Part shown: piece by piece, positions 1 through 9,344 of the stretch | Position numbering within the stretch: position 1 is the stretch's first letter | How the letters are laid out: each line of letters opens with the position of its first letter | The notes under the pieces: generated by a model | What the model was told of the DNA's origin: nothing | What the model saw: only the letters and a program-made list of their open reading frames with translations | Database searches by the model: none | Program-made: the position numbers and the translations under genes | Source: Campylobacter concisus | GTDB taxonomy: Bacteria; Campylobacterota; Campylobacteria; Campylobacterales; Campylobacteraceae | Reading direction: 5' to 3' | Assembly (NCBI RefSeq): GCF_003048615.2 | Contig: NZ_CP049263.1 | Coordinates: 1,116,001 to 1,180,000, forward strand | DNA length: 64,000 nt

Positions 1-165
1 TGGGATCGTGCAGACTAGATATTCGCACTCCAAAGCTTCATCCAAGCTTACAAAATTTAGCATCTCTCTTGGCGTTCTTGAACTGATAACGCACTCGTTG
101 TTCTCGCTAAATGCGTGAAATAGTGCACTGCCCCACTTGCCAGCTCCGATGACTGCTATGCTCAT
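1..165 (-). CDS. gpsA: NAD(P)H-dependent glycerol-3-phosphate dehydrogenase, N-terminal part
   Basis: Only the first 55 codons lie in the window; the rest runs off the left edge. The protein opens with a dinucleotide-binding loop (GAGKWGSAL, residues about 8-16), the signature of GpsA, which reduces dihydroxyacetone phosphate to glycerol-3-phosphate for phospholipid synthesis in the cytoplasm. The ATG at 165 lies 12 bases after the gatB stop on the same strand, so the two are probably co-transcribed. The gatB-gpsA pairing is what I recall from other Campylobacter. Identification rests on the N-terminal motif alone. Confidence 0.85.
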   Translation of the reverse strand, partial: MSIAVIGAGKWGSALFHAFSENNECVISSRTPREMLNFVSLDEALECEYLVCTIP

Positions 166-177
166 TTTAGCCCTTTT

Positions 178-1599
178 TTAGCCTATTTTGGCCTTTAAAA
201 GCTCATTGACCTTGCCTGGGTTAAACGCACCCTTGCCCTCTTTCATCACCTGACCGACAAAGAAGCCAAACATCTTATCTTTGCCGTTTTTATACTCTTC
301 TACTTTGTCGGCGTTTGCAGCTAAAATTTGATCTATGATCGCGATGATCGCTGAGTCGTCGCTCACTTGTTTCAAGCCAAGCTTTTCGATGACGCTATCG
401 ACGTCTACGTCATGCTCCATTAGATAGTCTAGCACCTCTTTTGCAGCCTTGCCACTTATCGTGCCATCTTCTATGCGTTTTAGTAAATTTATCATCTTAG
501 CGCTGCTAACTGGGCTTGTCTCGATCGTTACGCCGTTATTTAAACGGCCAAGAAGCTCGACTATGAGCCACGTAGTAGCAAGCTTTGGCTGAATTCCAGC
601 AGCGATTAGCTCTTCAAAATATCTAGCCATCTCAACGCTTTGGGTTAAATTTAGCGCATCGCTCTCTTTTACGCCTAGCTCGCTAACATATCTTGCGACC
701 TTTTGCTCAGCAAGCTCTGGAATTTTGATCGCTTCGTTATACATCTCTTCTGGCACTTCAACAGGGAGCAAGTCAGGGTCAGGAAAGTACCTATACTCCG
801 CGCTATCCTCTTTGCCACGCATAGATCTTGTCACTAAATTTGTCGTGTCAAACAGCCTTGTCTCTTGATAGACCTCTTCGTCATATTTGCCATCTTCCCA
901 CGCTGCACTTTGGCGTTCTACCTCATAATCGATCGCTTTTTGGATAAATTTAAATGAGTTTAGGTTCTTTATCTCAACCCTTGTGTAAAGCTTGGTATCG
1001 CCTTTTGGACGGATAGAGACGTTTGCGTCGCAGCGGAAGCTACCTTCTTGCATATTTGCGTCACTGATGTTTAAAAAGCGAAGGATTGAGTGCAGTTTCT
1101 TAAGATAAGCCACCGCCTCGTCGCTACTTCTAAGGTCTGGCTCGCTAACTATCTCAAGAAGCGGCGTGCCAGCTCTATTTAGATCGACCAAACTCTCGTT
1201 TTCTTCGTGGATGTTCTTGCCAGCGTCCTCTTCAAGGTGCGCTCTAGTTACGCCGATGCGTTTTTTAGTGCCGTTTACGTCGATGATGAGCTCGCCACCT
1301 TCTACGATAGGTATCTCAAACTGTGAAATTTGATATGCCTTTGGAAGGTCTGGGTAGAAGTAGTTTTTTCTATTAAAGACTGATTTTTTATTTATCTTAG
1401 CGTTTATTGCTGTGCCAAAGCTGATCGCCTTTTTGACTGCCTCTTTGTTTAGTACAGGTAGCGCTCCAGGCAGAGCTAGGCAGGTCGGACAAACGTGAGT
1501 GTTTGCCTCATCGCCAAAGCTAGTTGAGCAAGAGCAGAAAATTTTAGTTTTTGTATTAAGCTGAGTGTGAACTTCTAAACCGATAACGACTTCAAACAT
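178..1599 (-). CDS. gatB: Aspartyl/glutamyl-tRNA amidotransferase subunit B
   Basis: GatB is the kinase/transferase subunit of GatCAB, which converts Glu-tRNA(Gln) and Asp-tRNA(Asn) to the amidated forms in bacteria lacking the matching synthetase. The protein shows the GatB start ([12 protein letters not shown]), the zinc-site cysteines near the N-terminus (CSC and CPTC), the [10 protein letters not shown] block and the [12 protein letters not shown] block, with the helical YqeY-like tail at the C-terminus. I chose the ATG at 1599 over an in-frame one at 1623, because AAAGG lies at the right distance before it and known GatB proteins begin this way. This gives 473 residues, normal for the family. 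Confidence 0.97.
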   Translation of the reverse strand: MFEVVIGLEVHTQLNTKTKIFCSCSTSFGDEANTHVCPTCLALPGALPVLNKEAVKKAISFGTAINAKINKKSVFNRKNYFYPDLPKAYQISQFEIPIVEGGELIIDVNGTKKRIGVTRAHLEEDAGKNIHEENESLVDLNRAGTPLLEIVSEPDLRSSDEAVAYLKKLHSILRFLNISDANMQEGSFRCDANVSIRPKGDTKLYTRVEIKNLNSFKFIQKAIDYEVERQSAAWEDGKYDEEVYQETRLFDTTNLVTRSMRGKEDSAEYRYFPDPDLLPVEVPEEMYNEAIKIPELAEQKVARYVSELGVKESDALNLTQSVEMARYFEELIAAGIQPKLATTWLIVELLGRLNNGVTIETSPVSSAKMINLLKRIEDGTISGKAAKEVLDYLMEHDVDVDSVIEKLGLKQVSDDSAIIAIIDQILAANADKVEEYKNGKDKMFGFFVGQVMKEGKGAFNPGKVNELLKAKIG

Positions 1600-1734
1600 A
1601 TTTTTACCTTTAAATTTATGCAAATTTTTAGTGCGTATTTTAGCGATACTTTCTTTTAAAATATCTAAAGGGGAGCTTTTGTGATCTATTTATATAGGTT
1701 AAAAATATTTTTGGAGAATAAATTTAAAAAGAGA

Positions 1735-1758
1735 AAAGCCATATAAAAATATGGCTTT
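1735..1758 (-). terminator. Rho-independent terminator after atpB
   Basis: A perfect 10-bp stem (AAAGCCATAT / ATATGGCTTT) with a 4-base loop begins just past the atpB stop. On the minus strand it is followed by a T-rich stretch, as expected for an intrinsic terminator of the atpB transcript. Confidence 0.8.
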
Positions 1759-1763
1759 AAATT

Positions 1764-2447
1764 TTAATGCTCATGCTCGCTAATAGCGACTGCGCCTGCT
1801 AGATAAACGTAAGTTAGCATCATGAAGATAAATGTTTGCAAAACAGCCATAAGTGTTAGAAGTGCAAATGCTGGAAGTGGAGCAAACCATGGTGCAAGTG
1901 TAAGCATCGCAAGCAAGAACAAGTCATCGCCCTTGATGTTACCAAAAAGACGGAAAGATAGCGAAACTACACGTGAAAGATGTGAGATGACTTCGACTGG
2001 AAACATAATAGGAGCTAGAAATTTGTTTGGTCCCATGAAGTGTCCAAAGTATTTGAAAAAGCCATTTTCTCTAATGCCCTCAAAGTTGTAGTAAATAAAT
2101 ACAACCAAAGCCAAAACTAGAGTTAAATTTAAGCTTGAGCTTGGTGACTCAAAGCCAGGGATGATGCCGATGACGTTTGAGAAAAATACGATAAAGCCGA
2201 TAGTTGCGACAAGTGGGAGGTATTTTCTAGCTAGCTTTTCGCTACCTAAAGTATCCTTGCCCATAGAGATAACACCCTCTAAATAAGCCTCAACTATGTT
2301 TTGAAGACCTCTTGGCACAAGCTGCATTTTGCTCCTTGCGATGTAGGCAACGATAAGGATGATCAAAGCTACAAGGCAAAAGTGAAACGCATAGACAAAG
2401 GCATGTGAATGGTTTAGCAAATTTGAGAATAGAAACAAATCTTTCAT
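1764..2447 (-). CDS. atpB: F0F1 ATP synthase subunit a
   Basis: Subunit a forms the proton half-channels of the membrane F0 sector. The 227-residue protein has about six hydrophobic segments. It contains the conserved fifth-helix region with the essential arginine ([13 protein letters not shown], near residue 166) and the C-terminal segment [17 protein letters not shown], with glutamine and tyrosine at the expected places. It stands alone, followed by a clear terminator. The other ATP synthase genes are elsewhere, as is usual in Campylobacterota. Confidence 0.96.
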   Translation of the reverse strand: MKDLFLFSNLLNHSHAFVYAFHFCLVALIILIVAYIARSKMQLVPRGLQNIVEAYLEGVISMGKDTLGSEKLARKYLPLVATIGFIVFFSNVIGIIPGFESPSSSLNLTLVLALVVFIYYNFEGIRENGFFKYFGHFMGPNKFLAPIMFPVEVISHLSRVVSLSFRLFGNIKGDDLFLLAMLTLAPWFAPLPAFALLTLMAVLQTFIFMMLTYVYLAGAVAISEHEH

Positions 2448-2512
2448 TGATTTACCTTAGATTTAGAATTTTGCGTGATTGTAACAAAATTATTGTTAAA
2501 ACATTTTTAATT

Positions 2513-3274
2513 TTAAGCCTTGAAGTAGTCAAAAAGCAGTTTGCAAATGGTCGCTGCGACAACTATCAAAAACATCGTTCTAATAAATTTGACCTCTTTT
2601 TTGATGACTAAATTTGAGCCAAAATATGCTCCTAAAATTTGTCCCACAGCCATCAAAAAGCCAACTAGCCAAAGTATCTGTCCACCGGCTATAAAAACGC
2701 CAAGTGCTACGATGTTGCTGGTGAAATTTAAAGCCTTTGTGTGAGCGACCGCCTTTTTTAAATTTAGCCCAATTAAAGCCACCATCGCAAACATCCAAAA
2801 CGAGCCTGCTCCTGGGCCAAAAAAGCCATCATAAAAGCCAAGAATTAGTCCAAAAATGACATAAAATAGCCTCTCATTCATCTTTGCAGCCCTGTCGCTC
2901 TCGCCTATTTTTGGCATAAAAAGTGTGTAGATGAAGATAGCGATTAGCAAAAATGGGATGATTATTTTTAAGAAATTTGCATTTAAAAATAAGATGAGCG
3001 TTGCGCCGATGGCTGCTCCAATAAATGTAAAAACTATGCCAACAAAGCACTCTTTATAATTAATCAGTCCTTTTTTAGTGAAATTTAGCGTTGCCGTGAA
3101 GCTGCCAAAGACGCCTTGAAGCTTGTTTGTGCCAAGGGCAAGATGAGGTGGCACGCCCATAGCCATGATGGCTGGCAAAGTGATCAGTCCGCCACCTCCT
3201 GCGATCGCGTCGATAAAACCACCCAAAAACGCGGCGACAAAAAAGACAGTGTAGCTAAGTAGGTCAAATTCCAT
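2513..3274 (-). CDS. TSUP-family permease (sulfite exporter TauE/SafE type)
   Basis: A 253-residue inner-membrane protein with seven to eight hydrophobic segments. It carries the glycine-rich first half typical of TSUP/DUF81 (GFIDAIAGGGGLITLPA near residues 20-36, then a PPHLALGTNKLQG block) and a related repeat in the second half (GFYDGFFGPGAGSFW). The family moves sulfite, sulfoacetate, thiosulfate or other small anions; the substrate cannot be read from the sequence. It lies between atpB and sodC on the same strand with gaps that suggest separate transcription. Confidence 0.85.
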   Translation of the reverse strand: MEFDLLSYTVFFVAAFLGGFIDAIAGGGGLITLPAIMAMGVPPHLALGTNKLQGVFGSFTATLNFTKKGLINYKECFVGIVFTFIGAAIGATLILFLNANFLKIIIPFLLIAIFIYTLFMPKIGESDRAAKMNERLFYVIFGLILGFYDGFFGPGAGSFWMFAMVALIGLNLKKAVAHTKALNFTSNIVALGVFIAGGQILWLVGFLMAVGQILGAYFGSNLVIKKEVKFIRTMFLIVVAATICKLLFDYFKA

Positions 3275-3370
3275 TTTTGTTCTTTGTAAATTTAAGTTAA
3301 AAAGCGGATTGTAGTTTAAAATTTTGAAATTTCATCTTAGAAATGGAGGTTAAAATTGAGCGCGAAATTT

Positions 3371-3405
3371 AAAAAGCCTTTAAACATTAAATTTAAAGGC
3401 TTTTT
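3371..3405. terminator. Strong symmetrical terminator hairpin downstream of sodC
   Basis: A perfect 14-bp stem (AAAAAGCCTTTAAA and its complement) around a 7-base loop. Both arms end in A or T runs, so it can act in either direction. It directly follows the sodC stop on the minus strand. Confidence 0.85.
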
Positions 3406-3417
3406 GTGGTGGCTTAA

Positions 3418-3954
3418 TTATTTAATAACGCCGCAAAGCATTCTAGCGCCGCCACCGCCAAGTGCTTTTGGCTGGTCGCTGTGGTTGTCACCACCGACGT
3501 GAACCATTAGTGAGTGACCTTTTAGCTCGTCAAGGTTTTTTATCTTTGGAGCTAGCACTGGGTAGTTTGCATTGCCCTCAGCATCTACGTAAAGCGCTGG
3601 TAGATCGCCTTTGTGACCCTTATCGTCCCATGCAAATGAGTGCATCTTTGTTTCAGCTGGATCCCAGTGACCGCCTGCTTTCATACCAAGACCTTTTTCA
3701 GTCGCGCCACAATCAGCATTTTGATGAACGTGAAAGCCATGAAGTCCTGCAGGAAGACCTTTTAAATTTGGAAAAAACGCAACGCCGTAGTTTGTCTTAA
3801 CAGCTACTACTTCGCCAACGCTCTTATCGCCTTTTTCGCTTAGCTCATTAACAGGTATGACTAGATGTTCGCCAGACTTTGGATCAAAGTGATGACCCTC
3901 GTGAGCAAAAAGCAAAGTTCCTAAAACTGCACTTAGTAAAACGATTTTTTTCAT
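3418..3954 (-). CDS. sodC: Periplasmic Cu,Zn superoxide dismutase
   Basis: SodC converts superoxide to oxygen and hydrogen peroxide in the periplasm. A signal peptide is visible ([17 protein letters not shown], residues 1-17), followed by a histidine-rich stretch (HEGHHFD) that may help metal loading. Metal-ligand histidines appear in [13 protein letters not shown] and GGHWDP. The active-site and disulphide signature appears near the end (GGDNHSD, then [12 protein letters not shown]). Length 178 is normal for bacterial SodC. A ribosome site (AAGGAGC) precedes the ATG. It appears to be a single-gene unit with its own terminator. Confidence 0.96.
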   Translation of the reverse strand: MKKIVLLSAVLGTLLFAHEGHHFDPKSGEHLVIPVNELSEKGDKSVGEVVAVKTNYGVAFFPNLKGLPAGLHGFHVHQNADCGATEKGLGMKAGGHWDPAETKMHSFAWDDKGHKGDLPALYVDAEGNANYPVLAPKIKNLDELKGHSLMVHVGGDNHSDQPKALGGGGARMLCGVIK

Positions 3955-4020
3955 ACAAGCTCCTTATGGATAAAATTGTATGGTAAGTCTATCCTAAATT
4001 TAAAAATTTAGCAATAATTT

Positions 4021-4788
4021 TTATTTTTTAAGATTTTTTACGATAGTTTCTAGCTCTTTGCTCTGCCCTATCCTGTAAAGCGCAAAGTCATATTTTATCG
4101 GGTCTAGCTCGTCAAATTCTCTAAGTTTTTTTGTAAGCTCCATCACCGCTTTGAAGTCGTAGCTCTTTCTATTTATAAGTCCTAAATTTAATGAAACCCT
4201 ATGCGTATGCACGTCAAGCGGCATCAAAAGTCTATCTTTTGGCAAATTTTTAAATAGCCCAAGGTCGATGTCGCTATCTCGCACCATCCAGCGAAGATAC
4301 ATATTGTAGCGTTTATATGGACTTTGTGGCTCCCTCTCAAAACTCTTACCAAAGAAAAACTCATATCCGTCTGAGCGGTAAGAATTTAGCCCATAAATAA
4401 ATTTAATAAGCTCATTTACGCCCTCTATCATCTCGCCGTTTTTTGCAAGACCTTGGCGCAAAATTTCTTCTATGTCAGCCTCTTTTTTCAGGCGTGAAAG
4501 TGTGATGAAAATTTCTTTTACGTCATTTTCATTTTGAAAGCGGTATTTGAAATTTGACAGATTTTTCTTGATATTTTGCTCACTCTCATCAAGCAGGCTA
4601 AATTCAAGCGAATTTAGAAATTTCACTATCATTTTTGCGTTACCATAAGCAAATAACGCACAAATGAGTGCTATGTTTGGCTCTTTAAATTTAGTAGCTA
4701 CTTGAAGTGGGTCCGGGGCGTCAAATAGCCCCGAATTTGTATTTTTACTAAGTACGTGTGAGTCTAAAAGGCTCTTTAGTTCGCTCAT
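4021..4788 (-). CDS. TIGR02757 family protein
   Basis: A 255-residue cytoplasmic protein of the TIGR02757/DUF2400 family, recognised from the start (SLLDSHVLSKNTNS), the FKEPNIALICALFAYGNA block and the PLDVHTHRVSLNLGL motif. The last block recalls helix-hairpin-helix DNA glycosylase-type proteins, but no enzymatic role is established for the family as far as I know. Its ATG overlaps the flgK stop by 4 bases, so it is translationally coupled to the end of the flagellar operon although it is not a known flagellar gene. Confidence 0.8.
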   Translation of the reverse strand: MSELKSLLDSHVLSKNTNSGLFDAPDPLQVATKFKEPNIALICALFAYGNAKMIVKFLNSLEFSLLDESEQNIKKNLSNFKYRFQNENDVKEIFITLSRLKKEADIEEILRQGLAKNGEMIEGVNELIKFIYGLNSYRSDGYEFFFGKSFEREPQSPYKRYNMYLRWMVRDSDIDLGLFKNLPKDRLLMPLDVHTHRVSLNLGLINRKSYDFKAVMELTKKLREFDELDPIKYDFALYRIGQSKELETIVKNLKK

Positions 4789-6656
4789 TGTTTTAGTGAA
4801 AGAAGCGTGTCAAGCATCTGATCAACTGTCGTGATGATCTTTGCTGCTGCACCGTAGCTTGCTTGAAAGCGGATTAAGTTTGTAAGCTCTTCGTTGGTAT
4901 CTACGCCACTTGTTGATTGAAATTCCTCTTCAGCAGTCCTTTGCAAAGATGTGTTTGTGTCGTGGATAGTGTTGTTCGCCTCGGTATCGCTCGCCATATC
5001 GGTTGTGAAATATCGGTAATATCCCTCAATAGTCTCATCTCTATCAAGCGCAGTACCACTTGAGTAAAATGTCTGCTTTTGGTACTGAAGCTGTATCATC
5101 TTGTTTGCAACTTCGTTGTTTCCCACGACTGGTTTTGAGTAGGCACGAAGCTTTGTGTGATCTTGAGTGAAATTTTGATTGATGCCTATTGTATTTGAGT
5201 TTGTGCCAGAAAAAAATCTGTTGATACCAACAACGCCTGGGAAATTTGTGCCGTGATCGACTATTGAGATGCTATAAAGCCCTTGAGCTTGCTTTGGTAT
5301 GAGCGCAAATGTGCCTTGATGCGTGTTTTTATCATAAAAATACGACGCTTCAAAGAAGTCATCGACGTCATTTAGCATGTTGTTGTCATTGTTGTCGTCT
5401 GAATTTGAGTTAAAATCCTGCACAACAGAGTTGCCGTATTTTGTATCGTTCATCGTCGTTGTGCCGTTTATCTCGATGGTCTTTTTGGCTACGACGTTGC
5501 CCTTGTTATCATAAACTATGGCTTCAAAACTGCCATTTCTTATGCTGTTGTCGTGGTTCATCAGCGTCTTGTCGTTTTCTAGATAGCTGATCGGATCTGA
5601 GTTTGAAATTTCAACCGCAGACTCGGCATAGACGTTGTTTGTGCTAGTTATTAAAGTTTTTGAAAATGTATTTAGATTGTCAATATATTTTTGGATGATA
5701 CCATCGCTAAATTTATCATTATCTGGCTCGTAGTTGCGGCCTCTAAGATCAAGCGCAGCGCCTATCTTGCCATTTGTGATCTTCTCCTCCATAGGGATGC
5801 GTCTGCCATCTTCTCTTTCATAATAAATTTTCGTGTATTGCCCACTCTCGGTTGAGCTCATAGAAATTTCATGAAAATTTACGCCATCAACGATGCTCAC
5901 ACCGCCGATATTTAGGTTGTAGTATCTTCCTTGATCGCTTATGCCTGTATCTATCCTTGACTCGCTTTTTAGATCGCTTTTATAAACGGCTGTATTTACC
6001 AGCTTTGACATAGCAAGCTCTAGCTCATCGCGCTTGTCACGAAGGTCATTTGCATTTATCTTGATGCCAGCGTCTGCGCCAGATTCAACTCTTTGAATTT
6101 GCTTATTGATATTTGCTATTTGCTTGCCAAGTGAGTTTATCTCGTTTATGTTTATCTTTATAGTCTCATCTATCTGCGTGTGCATATCATAAAGCATCTT
6201 TGATGAGCGGTTGATGCTAGCTGTTAAAACGCTAGCTTTGTTTATCAAATTTACCTTTTGAGCGCCCTCATCTGGGTTTGAAGCAAAGTTGTTCCACGCA
6301 GCAAAATACTCCTGTATATCTTTTACCATGCCGTTATCTTTTAGATCTGGGAAGTATTTTGTCGCCTCTTGTAAAATTCTCTGTTTATAGCCTGTATTTT
6401 CTAAATTTGACGATGAGTACTTTAGTCTTTGGTAGGCAAACTCATCGTGAAGTCTTGTCACGGTATCTACTTGCGTACCTGTGCCAACGCCACCAGGGAC
6501 AGTGTTCATCGCTGGAGATGCTGACTGGACTACACGTTGTCTTGTGTAGTAGTTACTATCGGCGTTTGTGATGTTGTTTCCAGTTGTGCTTATTTGCACT
6601 TGGGCTGCATTTAGCCCTGAAACGCCTGTGCCTAATGACATAAAGATATTAGCCAT
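4785..6656 (-). CDS. flgK: Flagellar hook-associated protein 1
   Basis: FlgK (HAP1) forms the first junction layer between hook and filament and is exported by the flagellar type III system. The N-terminus has the axial-protein signature (LNAAQVQISTTGNNITNA, about residues 16-33) and the C-terminus the matching coiled-coil (ELTNLIRFQASYGAAAKIIT). The 623 residues include a large, variable surface domain in the middle, usual for Campylobacter. It is the last flagellar gene of the flgI-flgJ-flgM-flgN operon, with a 3-base gap after the FlgN-like gene. Confidence 0.96.
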   Translation of the reverse strand: MANIFMSLGTGVSGLNAAQVQISTTGNNITNADSNYYTRQRVVQSASPAMNTVPGGVGTGTQVDTVTRLHDEFAYQRLKYSSSNLENTGYKQRILQEATKYFPDLKDNGMVKDIQEYFAAWNNFASNPDEGAQKVNLINKASVLTASINRSSKMLYDMHTQIDETIKININEINSLGKQIANINKQIQRVESGADAGIKINANDLRDKRDELELAMSKLVNTAVYKSDLKSESRIDTGISDQGRYYNLNIGGVSIVDGVNFHEISMSSTESGQYTKIYYEREDGRRIPMEEKITNGKIGAALDLRGRNYEPDNDKFSDGIIQKYIDNLNTFSKTLITSTNNVYAESAVEISNSDPISYLENDKTLMNHDNSIRNGSFEAIVYDNKGNVVAKKTIEINGTTTMNDTKYGNSVVQDFNSNSDDNNDNNMLNDVDDFFEASYFYDKNTHQGTFALIPKQAQGLYSISIVDHGTNFPGVVGINRFFSGTNSNTIGINQNFTQDHTKLRAYSKPVVGNNEVANKMIQLQYQKQTFYSSGTALDRDETIEGYYRYFTTDMASDTEANNTIHDTNTSLQRTAEEEFQSTSGVDTNEELTNLIRFQASYGAAAKIITTVDQMLDTLLSLKQ

Positions 6657-6659
6657 TTG

Positions 6660-7091
6660 TTAAACCCTTGATTTGTAAAAATTATTATCTGTGCCGCTGC
6701 CGTCTTGGCCGTATTCATTAGTCTGAGTACCAAAGACTTTTTTGCTAAGTGAGTCAAAAAACTCCTTAACAACAACGACGTGTCTTGCATATTCTTTATT
6801 TACTTTATGCAAAATTTCAAGCTTTGAACGCATAAGCACTAGCTTTGACTTCACTTCATCATCTAAAACATTTGCAAGTGTCGTAGTACCACTCTCTTTT
6901 GAGACCCTTAAAAGCTCTTTATCCAAAGCTCTTTTGGTATCTTCAAAAGCACGCACGAGAGCATTTTTCTTCTTCACACTCTCATCAACGCTTGAGTGCT
7001 TCGCCTCTTTTATGTTGGCGATATCTTGCATCGTTAAATTTATAAGCTCGTCTAGCTCGCCTATGGCCTCGTCCAAAAGCTTCTTTATCAT
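6660..7091 (-). CDS. FlgN-like export chaperone
   Basis: A 143-residue, lysine-rich, largely helical protein. Heptad-like leucines run through residues about 5-115 (LDEAIGELDELINLTMQDI at the start). Size, helical character and position directly upstream of flgK fit FlgN, the cytoplasmic chaperone that delivers FlgK and FlgL to the flagellar export gate. Sequence similarity in FlgN is weak, so the call rests mainly on context: the corresponding gene lies between flgM and flgK in C. jejuni. Confidence 0.7.
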   Translation of the reverse strand: MIKKLLDEAIGELDELINLTMQDIANIKEAKHSSVDESVKKKNALVRAFEDTKRALDKELLRVSKESGTTTLANVLDDEVKSKLVLMRSKLEILHKVNKEYARHVVVVKEFFDSLSKKVFGTQTNEYGQDGSGTDNNFYKSRV

Positions 7092-7107
7092 TTAAATTCC
7101 TTTAAAT

Positions 7108-7311
7108 TTAGAGCAACGCATCAGCCACAGCTTTTGCTGTTTTAGAGATATCTACCTGATAGGTGCCATTTGCTATTGCATCAGCTATCTCTTTTACTCT
7201 TGCGTTTTCATTTGTTTTTACTTCTTTGTTTTCATTTTCAACTCTAGCATCGCTATTTTTATTTAGCATATTTGCCTGGTAGTTTGGTCTTTGGTTCAAA
7301 GGAGTTATCAT
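7108..7311 (-). CDS. flgM: Anti-sigma28 factor FlgM
   Basis: FlgM holds sigma28 (FliA) inactive until it is exported through the completed hook. The 67-residue protein has the disordered N-terminus and the C-terminal FliA-binding helix pattern (VKEIADAIANGTYQVDISK, then AVADALL) of the family. I place the start at the ATG at 7311, not the one at 7317: the AAGAGG ribosome site is only about one base before the first ATG but seven before the second, and the C. jejuni protein as I recall begins similarly. Transcription can come from the flgI operon and from its own sigma28 promoter. Confidence 0.85.
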   Translation of the reverse strand: MITPLNQRPNYQANMLNKNSDARVENENKEVKTNENARVKEIADAIANGTYQVDISKTAKAVADALL

Positions 7312-7346
7312 ATCCATACCTCTTAAAATAAAATGTTTATATCACT

Positions 7347-7373
7347 ACATCGGCAAAATATAAATTTACTTAA
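7347..7373 (-). promoter_or_regulatory. Sigma28 promoter of flgM
   Basis: On the minus strand an exact GCCGATGT (7347-7354) matches the sigma28 -10 box (GCCGATAA type). Fifteen bases upstream is TTAA, a partial match to the TAAA -35, overlapping the flgJ stop. The distance to the flgM start suits a promoter. A sigma28 promoter before flgM is known in C. jejuni. Confidence 0.6.
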
Positions 7374-7669
7374 GAGTCTCTCTTCAAAAAATCGTATAAA
7401 AGTTCTGAAAAACCTAAATTTCCACTCAAAGCTTTGCTCATAGCGTCGTTATACATGGACCTGTAAATGTCGCTGCCAGCGGCTTTTGGATAGAGTGAGT
7501 TCTTGTCATCTTCTTTTAAAGCGATATCAAGAACAGCTTTTACCATAAATGCTTCAAAAGCATCAGTTTGCTCTTTTAAAAGTGCATCTTGTTTGGCATT
7601 TGCATTTTTTATCTTGTTTGCTGAGATGTCATTATATGAATTTAGTGCTAAGGTGTTATCTATTTGCAT
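7370..7669 (-). CDS. Rod-binding protein (FlgJ N-terminal domain type)
   Basis: A 99-residue protein corresponding only to the N-terminal half of enterobacterial FlgJ, the rod cap. The conserved segment is [18 protein letters not shown] (about residues 36-53), with [16 protein letters not shown] near the end. The C-terminal muramidase domain is absent, which is normal in Campylobacter; another enzyme must open the peptidoglycan for the rod. Its ATG overlaps the flgI stop by one base, so the two are co-translated. Confidence 0.88.
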   Translation of the reverse strand: MQIDNTLALNSYNDISANKIKNANAKQDALLKEQTDAFEAFMVKAVLDIALKEDDKNSLYPKAAGSDIYRSMYNDAMSKALSGNLGFSELLYDFLKRDS

Positions 7670-8721
7670 TATATTATCTCCAGATCGACTTGTATCGCGC
7701 CAACTCGTTTTAAATTTTCAAGTATCGAGATGATGTCACTTGGTGTTGCTCCAAGCTTGTTTAGCGCTCTTGTTACGTTTGCAACGGTTGTTTTTTCGCC
7801 TGAAATTTTAAGTAAATTTTGACTAGGAGCCACCGAGGTGTCGCTACCTATATTTACATCATTTTGCACCGCCTCTTCGTAGCTGTTTGGCTCTATCTTT
7901 ATTGTAATTGCGCCATGAGTTATCACGACTGGACTAACTACCGCGTTTATACCGCTAACTATCGTGCCAGTTCTCTCATCAACTACGATCTTCTCATCTG
8001 GCTTATACTCCACGTCAAGATCAAGCACAGCGCTTGCAAGCTCGATAATGCTAACATCATCTGGCTTTTTAACGATGACCGTTCTTGGATCGATCGCTTT
8101 TGCAGTGTCATCTGAGATGTTTGCATTTATAGCGTTTTGGATATCAAGAGCGGTTTTAAAATTTGTATCTTTTAGGCTTAGCTTTATGCTGTCTTGGTTA
8201 TAGATATCGTAAGTGACCTCGCGCTCCACAAGTGCGCCATTTAAGATAGTGCCAACGGTTGGGTGATTGCCGCCAGTTCTTCCTGCGCTCTTGCCACCGA
8301 TACTTAGAGGTCCTTGAGCCAAAGCGTAGATATCGCCATCAACGCCCTTTAGTGGGGTCATAAGAAGAGTGCCACCTTGCAAGCTTTTTGCATCGCCGAT
8401 AGATGAGATCTCGATATCAAGCTTGTCGCCATGTCTTGCAAATGCAGGCAATTTTGCTGTCACCATAACAGCGGCTGCGTTTTTAGACTTGATATCATCT
8501 GGATTTATCTTGACATTTACGCCTTGAAGCATGTTTGATAGCGACTGGATCGTAAATTTTGACGTTGAGCCATCCCCTGTGCCGTTTAGTCCGACGACTA
8601 AACCATAGCCTATTAGCTGATTATCCCTTACGCCAACGATATTTGCGAGCTCTTTTATCTGCGTAGCAAAGGCTGAAGTAGCTATCACTGAAGCTGCTAC
8701 AAAAGATAAAAATTTATTCAT
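7669..8721 (-). CDS. flgI: Flagellar P-ring protein
   Basis: FlgI builds the P ring around the rod in the peptidoglycan layer. The 350-residue protein has a Sec signal peptide ([19 protein letters not shown]), the opening block [19 protein letters not shown] and the family's conserved [13 protein letters not shown]. Length is normal. It is the first gene of the operon flgI-flgJ-flgM-flgN-flgK and lies behind a sigma54-type promoter, consistent with a middle-class flagellar gene. Confidence 0.97.
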   Translation of the reverse strand: MNKFLSFVAASVIATSAFATQIKELANIVGVRDNQLIGYGLVVGLNGTGDGSTSKFTIQSLSNMLQGVNVKINPDDIKSKNAAAVMVTAKLPAFARHGDKLDIEISSIGDAKSLQGGTLLMTPLKGVDGDIYALAQGPLSIGGKSAGRTGGNHPTVGTILNGALVEREVTYDIYNQDSIKLSLKDTNFKTALDIQNAINANISDDTAKAIDPRTVIVKKPDDVSIIELASAVLDLDVEYKPDEKIVVDERTGTIVSGINAVVSPVVITHGAITIKIEPNSYEEAVQNDVNIGSDTSVAPSQNLLKISGEKTTVANVTRALNKLGATPSDIISILENLKRVGAIQVDLEII

Positions 8722-8756
8722 ATTTTTTCCTAAAATTTAGCTATTTTAGGTTTTAA

Positions 8757-8772
8757 AAGCAAAAGATGTTCC
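8757..8772 (-). promoter_or_regulatory. Sigma54 promoter of the flgI operon
   Basis: On the minus strand GGAACATCTTTTGCTT has GG and GC exactly 10 bases apart and matches the Campylobacter sigma54 pattern (GGAA then TGCTT). It lies about 36 bases before the flgI start. FlgR/FlgS-controlled RpoN transcription of flgI is expected for this class. Confidence 0.8.
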
Positions 8773-8777
8773 AAATT

Positions 8778-9344
8778 TTACTGAAAATAAGAGAGAGAAG
8801 TGGCTCCAAATTTTTTAAATTTAACAAGCTTATACGCAGAAATTTCATCGCCAAATTTAAAGTCGCTGTTATGCTCAAAAACTATCATATAAATTTTCTC
8901 TTTTTTTAGCTGCGAGATCAAATTTACTAGCTTTTCGTAGATATCATCAAAGCCAGCCCTTATGTCAAATGGCGGATCAAGATAGAGCAAAACCTTGCCA
9001 TTTTGCGAATTTACAAGATCAGGCAAAAGCGCAAAGCTGTCGCCATTTATCGCTTTTAAATTTGGACTTTGCAGGCTTGCAAGGTTGCTTTGCGTGATCT
9101 TAAAAGCAGCCCTATCTTTTTCGATCGCGATAGCCTCGCGCGCTCCGTTACTAACAGCCTCGCTTGCCATCACGCCACTTCCGCCAAAGCCCTCTATAAA
9201 TGTAAGTGAGCAAATTTCATCTCTAATGACGTTAAAAAAGGACTCTTTTACAATGCTTTTTGTGCTTCTTGTCGTGCTTAGACTTGGCAATTCAAGCCTT
9301 TTGCCTTTAAATTTACCACTTGAAATTTTGGTGCAAAGCTTCAC
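8778..9344 (-). CDS. rsmD: 16S rRNA (guanine966-N2)-methyltransferase
   Basis: RsmD methylates G966 of 16S rRNA using S-adenosylmethionine. The 188-residue protein begins with the family's SGKFKGKRLELP block and has RSTKSIVKESFFNVI. The AdoMet-binding motif appears as FIEGFGGSGVMASEA (about residues 49-63), and the catalytic DPPF motif in VLLYLDPPFDIRA. It overlaps the upstream gene by 4 bases. The sigma54 promoter of flgI lies only a few bases beyond its stop, so the two operons are adjacent but separately controlled. Confidence 0.9.
   Translation of the reverse strand: MKLCTKISSGKFKGKRLELPSLSTTRSTKSIVKESFFNVIRDEICSLTFIEGFGGSGVMASEAVSNGAREAIAIEKDRAAFKITQSNLASLQSPNLKAINGDSFALLPDLVNSQNGKVLLYLDPPFDIRAGFDDIYEKLVNLISQLKKEKIYMIVFEHNSDFKFGDEISAYKLVKFKKFGATSLSYFQ

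Noticed and set aside
3462-3800. 112-codon frame opposite sodC
   Set aside because: It is a shadow of a well-identified gene; the sequence is low-complexity and unlike any protein.
7178-7311. Alternative flgM start at 7317
   Set aside because: The ribosome site is about one base from this ATG, too close; the ATG at 7311 has correct spacing.
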